From: Microbacterium elymi
GTDB lineage: Bacteria > Actinomycetota > Actinomycetes > Actinomycetales > Microbacteriaceae
Reading direction: 5' to 3'
Assembly: GCF_021582895.2 (NCBI RefSeq)
Contig: NZ_CP091139.2
Location: 2,790,001 to 2,854,000, forward strand
Length of the DNA: 64,000 nucleotides
A program made the translations under genes and the position numbers. Below, in pieces: positions 8,625 to 15,499 of the stretch (position 1 is the stretch's first letter; every line of letters begins with the position of its first letter). The notes under the pieces are model-generated. The model saw nothing but the letters and a program-made list of their open reading frames with translations, did no database searches and was not told the DNA's origin.

Positions 8625-10250
8625 TCAGAACGCCAGAGCGCGGTGCACGGACGCCACCGCGCTCGATCCCTCACCCACGGCGGCGGCGACGCGCTTCATC
8701 GAGCCGCGGCGCACGTCGCCGGCGGCGAAGACGCGCGGGATCGACGTCTCGAACGGCAGCGGCTCGCGGCCCATCGACTGCCAGTGGTCCAGCGTCTGCG
8801 TGGTGACGTCGGTGCCGGTGCGGATGAAGCCGGTCTCGTCCCGGTCGATCGGGAGCCAGCCGGCCGCCGGGTCGGCGCCGATGAAGCAGAAGAGCCCCTT
8901 GGCCTCGACATCCCCCGCGGAGTCGATGCCCACGGTCTGCAGCGAGCCGTTGCCGTCCAGTCGCACGACGTTCGACCCGGTGTGCGAGCCGAATGCGGCG
9001 GTCGTCCGTGATGCGGTCGACGAGGTACGACGACATGCGCGAGCCGAGCTCGGCGCCGCGGACGACCAGGTGCACGGGGCATCCGTGGGAGGCGAGATAC
9101 AGGGCCGCCTGACCTGCCGAGTTCGCGCCGCCCACGACCACCACGGGCGAGCCGTGGACCTGCTTGAGCTCGAGCGGCGTGGCCGCGTAGTAGATGCCGG
9201 AGCGCTCGAAGTCCTCCCAGCGGTCGAGGTGCAGCGTCCGATAGGCGGCCCCCGAGGTCACGATCACCGAACGCGCCCGGATGACGCGTCCGTCGGCGAG
9301 GGCGACATCCAGTCCGTCGTCGACCGGCTCGCAGTCCCACCGCTTCGCAGGGCGCGCACACGCGCACCCCGAACTTGATGGCCTGGAGGGTCGCCTGGCC
9401 GATGAGAGCGCCACCGCTCACGCCGAACGGGAAGCCGAGGAAGTTCTCGATGCGCGAGGTGGACGCCGCCTGGCCACCGGGGGCCACGGCCTCCAGCAGC
9501 ACGACGCTGAGTCCCTCGGAAGCGCCGTAGATCGCGGCGGCGAGGCCTGCCGGGCCGCCGCCGACCACCACGAGGTCGACGACCGACTCGGTGCCCGGCT
9601 CGTAGCTGAGGCCGAGGCTCGCGGCGACCGAGCCCGGCGTCGCGCGCGGGATCGCCTCGCCCTGGATGAACGCGATCGGCAGGTCCTCCTCGGCATAGGC
9701 GTGGCCGCCTGGGACGGGCGAGTCGGGGGTCAGCGCGACGGCGGAGTGGACGAGGTCGAAGCGCTCCGCGAACCGGCGGAGCGCGAGGAACTCGCGGGAG
9801 GTGCCCTGGCCGACGAACTTGAGCGTGAGGGCCGCCGGACCCTTGCGCAAGCGACTCGCGTCGCTCCCACAGGGCGTGCAGCAGATCGCCGAGCTCGTCG
9901 TCCTCGGCGATCTTGCGCCGCAGCTCGGTCTGCGACAGCGCCCGCACGCGTGCCGGACCTCTCGCACGGGCCGAGAGGAACGCGCGCTGTCCGTTGAGCA
10001 GCCCCAACTCGCCGGCGAACGACCGCGAACCCATCACTGCGATGAGCTCCTCACCCATCCACCACAGGGCATCGCGCACGATCTCGATCTCGCCGGATTC
10101 GATGAGGATCATCGGATAGTCGGCATCCCCCGTGCGGAACACGTGCGCGCCGTCGGCGATGTCGTAGGCCTCGGTGCCGGCGCACAACTGCTCCCACTGC
10201 GCATCCGTCAGAGTCGGCGCGATCTTCGGTTCGGTCACGTGTTCGCCCAT
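8625..10250 (-). CDS. cNMP-binding domain / thioredoxin-reductase-like flavoprotein (three indels)
   Basis: The N-terminal 130 residues form a cyclic-nucleotide-binding (CAP-effector) fold: EAYDIADGAHVFRTGDADYP, ILIESGEIEIVRDA and RSFAGELGLLNGQRAFLSA. The rest is a class II thioredoxin-reductase-like flavoprotein. Its FAD motif is VVVGGGPAGLAAAIYGASEG, followed by APGGQAASTSRIENFLGFP, the NADPH motif VVVVGGANSAGQAALYL, and the C-terminal FAD block IPRVFAAGDVR. The redox CxxC, normally in GVSYCATCDG, is replaced by GIYYAATPLE, so disulfide reduction as in TrxR is unlikely. Indels lie near 9846 (GCAAGC for GCAGC), at about 9310-9360 (site not fixed), and near 8973 (GCGAGC for GCAGC, giving RIRLHTGSNVVRLDG). 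The gene is divergent from the UBP zinc-finger gene. Confidence 0.82.
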
Positions 10251-10387
10251 GGAATCTCCTTGGGGTTGAGGGGGGATCTTGGAAGCGTAACCCTCCGCCG
10301 GGTCCCGGGTGCAGGTGCCCGGGCCTGGAAAGCCGGCTCAGGGCGGCCTAGAGTGCAGACAGAGATCACTCCACCTGCGAGGTTTCG

Positions 10388-10748
10388 ATGACGGAATCAG
10401 AGATCGACACGAACGTGCCGCCTTCGGGCACCGGCTTGCGTCGAGTGCGACGATGCCGGCGGCTGGTGGGTGCACCTGCGGCGCTGCGCGACCTGCGGGC
10501 ACATCGGATGCTGCGACTCGTCGCCGGCCCGGCACGCCACCGCGCACTTCCGCGAGACCGGACACCGGTACATCCGCAGCTTCGAGCCGGGGGAGACCTG
10601 GTTCTGGGACTACGTCGCCGAGCGCGGATTCGAGGGGCCCGAGCTCGCGCCGCCGGTGAGCCGACCGGACGAGCAGGCCTCGCCGGGGCCGGCGGACCGC
10701 GTCCCGGCGGACTGGCGGACCCAGCTGGCGCGGATCAACGGGGAGTGA
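10388..10748 (+). CDS. UBP-type zinc-finger protein (one indel)
   Basis: This small protein, about 119 residues after correction, carries a ZnF-UBP domain like those that bind the ubiquitin C-terminus in eukaryotes. After removing one extra T near 10435 (GGCTTGC for GGCTGC) it reads GTGCVECDDAGGWWVHL, then RRCATCGHIGCCDSSPARH and ATAHFRETGHRYIRSFEPGE, giving the full Cys/His ligand set. The end is WDYVAERGFEGPEL plus a short tail. The ATG is at 10388. It is divergent from the cNMP/TrxR-like flavoprotein, and its 3' end overlaps the convergent MFS gene by 14 bases. The bacterial role is unknown. Confidence 0.8.
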
Positions 10749-12177
10749 CGGGAGCCGCGCGACCCGACCGCACGAACCCGAAGACCACGAGCGCCGCGGC
10801 CGCAGCGGTGAGGGCGAGCCCGCCGACGGTGGCGGCGGACTGGAACTGCGCCGTCTGCTCGGCGGTCCAGTTCGCGGCGGTGATGGTCCCGGCGAACAGG
10901 GCGGCCAGAATCGTCCCCGCGACGGCGATGCCCACACCGTTGGCCACCTCGGTGGTGGTGTCGGTCAGTGCGGCGCCGATGGTGGTGCGATCGGCGGGCA
11001 GCCCGTTGAGCACGTTGACCGCCGCGACCACGCCGACCACGCGGAGCCCGGCGGCGACGAGGGCGAGTGCGATCGCGATGAACACGTACCCGAAGGCGTT
11101 GAACAGCGCGTAGACGGCGAGCCCGGCCACGACCGCGGCGGCGCTCATCCACGCGGCGCGGCGGATGCCGACACGCTTCACGAAGGGGTCCACGAACGGG
11201 CTGAGCGCCAGCAGCACCACGACCTGCGGCAGCATGCCGAGGGCGGCCATGGCGGGCGGCCATCCCCACGCGAGCTGGAGCTGGAGTGTCACCAGGTAGC
11301 TCAGGCCGGCGGTCGCGAGCCCGGCTCGAGCCTTGAACGCGAGCCCGCTGGAGACGAGCGGGCGGGCGAGCAGGCCCAGATCCAGAAGCGGATGCCGCGC
11401 GGAGCGCTCCCGGAGGACGAAGAGTGCCGCCGCGACCGCCGCCGAACCCACGAGCGCCCAGGGGAGCCACGAACCGGGGCCCTCATCGATGAACGAGGTC
11501 GGCGCGACGAGGGCGAGGATGATGGTCACGGTGGCCAGGATCGCCCCCGGGATGTCGATCGGGTCCCGGTGAAGTGCGTGTGGATCATCCGCGGCGATGC
11601 CGGTCCGGATGCCGAGGATCGCGAGCAGGGCGATCGGCACATTGACCAGCAGCAGCACCTGCCAGGGGGCGACGGCCAGCACGAGGCCGCCCAGAGTCGG
11701 TCCGATGGCGAGGCCGACGAGGCCGACGGTGGAGATGAGCGTGATCGCGCGGACCCGCTGCGGTTCGTCATCGAACAGCCGGAACGCCAGCGCCATCGAG
11801 CCGGGCGTGGTCATCGCGGCAGCGATTCCCATCGCGGCTCGGACGACGATCAGCTGCTCGGCGGTCGTGACGAAGGCCGTGGCCAGGCTCGCCACGGCGA
11901 GGAGCACGAGACCGACGATCATCATCCGTCGTCGACCGAATCGGTCGGCCATCGCGCCGAACAGGAGCATCAGGCCGCCGAACACGACCGCATAGCTGCC
12001 GGTCACCCATTGCAGCGCCGTCGTCGAGGCGTGCAGCTCTCGGCCGATGGTGGGCAGGGCGACGTTGAGGATCGAGTTGTCGAGCATCTCGAAGAGGAAG
12101 ACGGCAGACAGGCCGATCAGGGCCGGAGCTGCGCCTCGCAGAGTCTGGGGCGAACGCTGTTCGTTAATCACGAACAC
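10735..12177 (-). CDS. MFS transporter, DHA2 (14-TM) drug exporter type
   Basis: This 480-residue integral membrane protein starts LRGAAPALIGLSAVFLFEML and DNSILNVALPTIGRELHAST, the DHA2 signature of the first helix (motif D1). Loop 2-3 has the MFS motif A in FGAMADRFGRRRMMIVGL, and TM5 has motif C-like VGLVGLAIGPTLGGLVLA. Fourteen hydrophobic segments follow. The annotated start is the GTG at 12177, with a second GTG at 12171; both lie within an operator, suggesting a leaderless or very short leader. It is divergent from a TetR regulator, so proton-driven drug export under TetR control is likely. Substrates are unknown. The frame is intact. Confidence 0.9.
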   Translation of the reverse strand: MFVINEQRSPQTLRGAAPALIGLSAVFLFEMLDNSILNVALPTIGRELHASTTALQWVTGSYAVVFGGLMLLFGAMADRFGRRRMMIVGLVLLAVASLATAFVTTAEQLIVVRAAMGIAAAMTTPGSMALAFRLFDDEPQRVRAITLISTVGLVGLAIGPTLGGLVLAVAPWQVLLLVNVPIALLAILGIRTGIAADDPHALHRDPIDIPGAILATVTIILALVAPTSFIDEGPGSWLPWALVGSAAVAAALFVLRERSARHPLLDLGLLARPLVSSGLAFKARAGLATAGLSYLVTLQLQLAWGWPPAMAALGMLPQVVVLLALSPFVDPFVKRVGIRRAAWMSAAAVVAGLAVYALFNAFGYVFIAIALALVAAGLRVVGVVAAVNVLNGLPADRTTIGAALTDTTTEVANGVGIAVAGTILAALFAGTITAANWTAEQTAQFQSAATVGGLALTAAAAALVVFGFVRSGRAAPVTPR

Positions 12178-12202
12178 TGTTCTACCCCACGAACGGCGTT
12201 CG
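12151..12202. promoter_or_regulatory. Three iterated CGAAC-N3-GTTCG operator sites
   Basis: Three 13-base sites occur: CGAACGCTGTTCG (12151-12163), CGAACACTGTTCT (12171-12183) and CGAACGGCGTTCG (12190-12202). They are spaced 20 and 19 bases apart, about two helical turns. The last is extended to a 17-base perfect palindrome at 12188-12204. They cover the MFS start and the upstream region of the TetR gene at 12223, as expected for a repressor controlling both genes. Confidence 0.75.
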
Positions 12203-12222
12203 TGTCAAGGTAGGCTGGGCGC

Positions 12223-13035
12223 ATGGCTTCTCCTCAGCAGCGCCGGGCTGCCCGGCGCGCGGTGGCCGAACCCGCCCCGGCCACGGGCAGGGCCCCGATC
12301 ACCGTCGACCGGATCACGAGCGCGGCCCTCGAGATCGTCGCGGCGGAGGGGTACGACGCGCTGACTATGCGCAGCGTCGCCGCACGGCTCGAGACCGGGC
12401 CGGCGTCGCTGTATGCGCACGTGGTCAACAAGGCCGATCTCGACGAACTCGTCATCGGCCGGCTGTGCAGCCGAATCGAACTGCCGGATCCCGTCGGAGC
12501 GCGGTGGCGCGAGCAGATCGTGGATGTCTGCACACAGCTGCGCGACCAGTACCTGGCGTATCCCGGCATCTCGCGCGCAGCGCTGGCGATGGACGCCACG
12601 GACCTCGACGTGCTGCGCGTGAACGAGGGCATGCTCGCGATTCTTATCGCCGCCGGCATCCCTGCGCAGACCGCCGCGTGGACCATCGACGCGCTCTTCC
12701 TCTACGTCGGCGCCTACACGATGGACATCGCTGTCGCCGAGCACGGGACGGCTGCGGATGCCGGGGTGCGTCGCGGCGGCGCGGATGACCGTGCCGACGT
12801 GATCGCTCGATTCACCGCCCTGCCCGAGGACCGCTTCCCGAACACCCGCGCCTACGCGACCGAACTCACGTCGGGAACCGTGCACGAGCGGTTCGACTTC
12901 ACTCTGGGGCTCATCCTGGGAAGCCTGGCTCAGCCTGCGCGTCCGGTGATGCGGCGGGGTACGGGGCGCGGACTCGAGCACGCGGTTGTTCACGGGCGGG
13001 ACGGCCGTCACCACCGGAATGTCGTCGGTGATTGA
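12223..13035 (+). CDS. TetR-family regulator of the divergent MFS exporter
   Basis: This is a 270-residue regulator with an N-terminal HTH (TVDRITSAALEIVAAEG, then TMRSVAARLETGPASLYAHV) and a TetR_C-type ligand domain (WREQIVDVCTQLRDQYLAYP, ERFDFTLGLILGSLA). This resembles the tetracycline-repressor-like subgroup that controls efflux pumps. The ATG at 12223 lies about 20 bases after the last operator. The C-terminal 30 residues are Arg/His-rich and poorly structured. Confidence 0.87.
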   Translation: MASPQQRRAARRAVAEPAPATGRAPITVDRITSAALEIVAAEGYDALTMRSVAARLETGPASLYAHVVNKADLDELVIGRLCSRIELPDPVGARWREQIVDVCTQLRDQYLAYPGISRAALAMDATDLDVLRVNEGMLAILIAAGIPAQTAAWTIDALFLYVGAYTMDIAVAEHGTAADAGVRRGGADDRADVIARFTALPEDRFPNTRAYATELTSGTVHERFDFTLGLILGSLAQPARPVMRRGTGRGLEHAVVHGRDGRHHRNVVGD

Positions 13036-13072
13036 CTGATGCTCGTCAGACATCCTCGGGAGGAGGTCCCTC

Positions 13073-13885
13073 GTGTCATTCTGGATCTGCGCCACGTGCG
13101 CCGTCGAGCATGCGGAGCGTGCCGAGGTGTGCGCCATCTGCGCCGACGATCGGCAGTGGGTGCCGGCCGAGGGACAGCTCTGGACGACCCTCGACGACCT
13201 GCGGGAGGCCGGCCGTCGCATCGAGGTGGTGGAACGGGAACCCGACCTGTGGGCGGTGAACAGCACCCCCGGCGTCGGCATCGGCCAGCAGTCCAAGCTG
13301 CTGCGCACGGATGCCGGTTGCCTGCTCTTCGATCCGATCGGCTACATCGACCAGGCGGGCGTGGATGCGGTGACGTCGGTGGGAGACGTGGTGGCGATCG
13401 TCGCGAGCCACCCGCACATGTACGGCGTGCAGGTCGAGTGGGGGCGCGCGCTCGGCGCACCGGTGCTCGTCGCCGAACAGGACCGGCAGTGGGTGGCGCG
13501 GCCCGACCCGATCATCCAGACGTGGTCGGGTGACGTCGAGATCCTTCCCGGAGTGACGCTCACCCAGCCCGGCGGGCACTTCCCGGGAAGTGCCGTCGTG
13601 CACTGGGCCGCCGGTGCCTCCGGCAAGGGCGTGCTTCTGACCAGCGACACGATCTTCGCGAACCCCGACCGCACATCGGTCAGCTTCATGCGCAGCTACC
13701 CGAACCGCATCCCGCTGTCCGCCCGGGTCGTCGAGCGGATCGCCTCGCACGTGGAGCGCTTCGCCTTCGACCGGTTGTACGGGAACTTCGACAACGTCAT
13801 CCCCTCGGACGCCCGGCGCATCGTGCGACGCTCGGCGGACCGGCACATCGGCTGGGTGACCGGCGAGTTCGACCACCTCACCTGA
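13073..13885 (+). CDS. MBL-fold metallohydrolase with N-terminal zinc ribbon
   Basis: The N-terminus carries two CxxC pairs, FWICATCAVEH and EVCAICADDR, forming a small zinc ribbon fused to a metallo-beta-lactamase fold. The MBL part includes VNSTPGVGIGQQSKLL, GCLLFDPIGYID, IVASHPHMYGV (a divergent form of HxHxDH), LTQPGGHFPGSAVVHW and GVLLTSDTIF. Because the Asp-His half of the first metal motif is not conventional, metal content is uncertain. The GTG start at 13073 follows a GGGAGGAGG ribosome site. At 270 residues the frame is intact. The substrate is unknown. Confidence 0.8.
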   Translation: MSFWICATCAVEHAERAEVCAICADDRQWVPAEGQLWTTLDDLREAGRRIEVVEREPDLWAVNSTPGVGIGQQSKLLRTDAGCLLFDPIGYIDQAGVDAVTSVGDVVAIVASHPHMYGVQVEWGRALGAPVLVAEQDRQWVARPDPIIQTWSGDVEILPGVTLTQPGGHFPGSAVVHWAAGASGKGVLLTSDTIFANPDRTSVSFMRSYPNRIPLSARVVERIASHVERFAFDRLYGNFDNVIPSDARRIVRRSADRHIGWVTGEFDHLT

Positions 13886-14174
13886 GCGTCGGCCTCTGAG
13901 ATACGAGGTCATCGCCGACCTCGAAGCTCAGCGCACCTGTCTTCTCGGCGTCCCTGGCTTGGCGGTCAGCCGCGAAGGTCTGCGCTGGGACTGCTGCACG
14001 AGTAGGTGACACCGGACTTGGCTTGCCCCGTGGGAGCCCGGAGGGATGTTGCTGTGCCCAGGGCTGGCCGATCGCCGTCGCCCAGAATGTTCACAAACCC
14101 ATAGGTCTGCCGAGGTGTCAATGCAGCGGCGGTTGCCGCGAACAGCGGTAGCCCGGCACCGAGCGGTCGACGAC
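13886..14174. other. Intergenic stretch without a recognisable gene
   Basis: About 290 bases lie between the MBL gene and the metal-operon operator. The minus strand has an open frame ending at 13966 whose last ~45 residues (including ILGDGDRPALGTATSL) I do not recognise. It has no good start, so it may be a gene remnant. It contains one GCTTGC site of the kind linked to indels elsewhere. No promoter or terminator stands out. Confidence 0.35.
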
Positions 14175-14194
14175 AGTACAGTGAGGGCTGTACT
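14175..14194. promoter_or_regulatory. Operator of the CmtR-type regulator
   Basis: A perfect inverted repeat with seven-base arms, AGTACAG and CTGTACT, separated by TGAGGG, lies just upstream of the ArsR-type start at 14203. Its position close to the start and its symmetry fit an ArsR/SmtB-family operator that blocks transcription until metal binds the repressor. Confidence 0.75.
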
Positions 14195-14202
14195 ATTGCC
14201 GC

Positions 14203-14559
14203 GTGCTGACTCTTGCGAACCGTCTCGATGTGATGAATCGGCTGGGCCGTGCCATGGCGGATCCCACGCGTTCCCGGATTCTGATGATGCTGTTGGATGG
14301 TCCGAACTATCCGACGGTCATGGCGCACGAGCTGGAGCTCACTCGGGCGAACGTGTCGAACCATCTCACCTGCCTCCGCGACTGCGGCATCGTGGTTGCC
14401 GAGCCCGAGGGGCGCCAGACGCGCTACGAGATCGCCGACCCCCATCTTTCGCAGGCGCTGCGGAGCCTGATCGAGGTCACCCTCGCCGTCGACGAGAACG
14501 CGCCGTGCATAGACCCCGCCTGCAGCGTCGACGGTTGCTGCTCGGAAGACGACCGATGA
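14203..14559 (+). CDS. cmtR: CmtR-type ArsR/SmtB cadmium/lead-responsive repressor
   Basis: This 118-residue protein closely follows the mycobacterial CmtR pattern: RLGRAMADPTRSRILMMLLD, then LTRANVSNHLTCLRDCGIVV. The two Cys in LTCLRDC match the CmtR metal site in the recognition helix (Cys57 and Cys61 in M. tuberculosis), and the Cys in NAPCIDP matches the third ligand (Cys102). The tail has extra cysteines (CSVDGCC). It starts with GTG at 14203 just after its operator and overlaps the CDF transporter gene by four bases. It probably derepresses the exporter on Cd(II)/Pb(II). Confidence 0.85.
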   Translation: MLTLANRLDVMNRLGRAMADPTRSRILMMLLDGPNYPTVMAHELELTRANVSNHLTCLRDCGIVVAEPEGRQTRYEIADPHLSQALRSLIEVTLAVDENAPCIDPACSVDGCCSEDDR

Positions 14560-15200
14560 GCGCGCCCGTCTCCACGCAGCGCCGCCAGGTGCTGCATCGT
14601 CGGGTTCGGTTCATCGTCGCATTCACGATCAGCTACAACGTCATCGAGGCGATCGTCGCGATCTGGGCGGGTTCGAGGGCCTCTTCCGCGGCGCTCATCG
14701 GGTTCGGGCTGGACTCGGTGGTCGAGGTCCTCTCTGCCGCCGCGGTTGCCTGGCAGTTCACCCGCAAGGACCCGGAACGGTGGGAGAAGCCCACCGTCCG
14801 TGCCGTCGGCATCGCGTTCTTCGCCCTCGCCGCCTATGTCATCGTCGACGCCATCCTCACCCTGACCGGGCTTGCGGACGTCGATCACAGCCCGCTCGGT
14901 ATCGGCATCGCAGCCCTCAGTTTGATCGTGATGCCCGTTCTCGCCTGGTTCGAGTTCCGCACCGGGCGCGAACTCGGCTCTAAGAGCGTCCAGGCCGACG
15001 CCAAGCAGCTCCTGCTCTGCATCTACCTCTCCGGCACCGTGCTCGTCGGGCTGCTCCTCAACAGCCTGCTCGGGTGGATGTGGGCCGATTCCGTCGCGGC
15101 GTTGGTCGTCGCCGGCCTCGCCATCCGTGAGGGCATCGAGGCCTGGCGTGGCGACGTCGAATCGCCGTTCGACGCGCTCAACGAGGACGACGACGACTGA
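14556..15200 (+). CDS. Cation diffusion facilitator-like metal exporter
   Basis: This is a 214-residue membrane protein with six predicted helices. The first (FIVAFTISYNVIEAIVAIWA) and the stretch SSAALIGFGLDSVVEVLSAA carry the CDF-type HxxxD-like site as GFGLDSVVE. Later segments include AYVIVDAILTLTGL and MWADSVAALVVAGLAIREG. The usual long cytoplasmic C-terminal domain is missing; the protein ends in an acidic EDDDD tail. It is translationally coupled to the CmtR gene, so export of Cd, Pb or Zn is likely. Confidence 0.82.
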   Translation: MSAPVSTQRRQVLHRRVRFIVAFTISYNVIEAIVAIWAGSRASSAALIGFGLDSVVEVLSAAAVAWQFTRKDPERWEKPTVRAVGIAFFALAAYVIVDAILTLTGLADVDHSPLGIGIAALSLIVMPVLAWFEFRTGRELGSKSVQADAKQLLLCIYLSGTVLVGLLLNSLLGWMWADSVAALVVAGLAIREGIEAWRGDVESPFDALNEDDDD

Positions 15201-15366
15201 GCGCACGCCTCGCCGGTCAGGCGGCGGTTGGCCTCGCGCAAGCCGGGGTGCGGAGCCCACGTGCGACCGCCACGCGCCGGCAACCGGAGGGCGCCGGGCG
15301 TGCCGAACTCAGGTCGGAATCCCGATCAACTGTGCCACGGGACCTGAATCGAGTCGCGATCCCTTG

Positions 15367-15386
15367 AAAACACTGGGATCCCAGTG
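15367..15386 (-). terminator. Intrinsic terminator of tRNA-Ser
   Basis: Read on the minus strand, the perfect 16-base palindrome CACTGGGATCCCAGTG is followed by TTTT. It lies immediately after the 3' end of the tRNA-Ser gene, as expected for a rho-independent terminator. Confidence 0.7.
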
Positions 15387-15471
15387 CGGAGGATGGGGGA
15401 TTCGAACCCCCGAGGGCTTGCACCCAACACGCTTTCCAAGCGTGCGCCATAGGCCACTAGGCGAATCCTCC
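15387..15471 (-). tRNA. tRNA-Ser (anticodon GGA)
   Basis: The minus strand folds into a class II tRNA: acceptor stem GGAGGAT/ATCCTCC, anticodon loop TTGGAAA within stem CACGC/GCGTG, a long variable arm, and T arm with GGTTCGAATCC. The discriminator is G. The variable arm contains GCAAGC (about 15415-15420), probably GCAGC in reality, so the true length may be one base shorter. Confidence 0.93.
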
Positions 15472-15499
15472 GGGTGGCCCCGGAGGGCCGCAGACCATC

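Noticed and set aside
14203..15471. Genomic island integrated at tRNA-Ser
   Set aside because: I find no integrase and no direct repeat of the tRNA 3' end beyond the operon; the palindrome after the tRNA is better read as its terminator.
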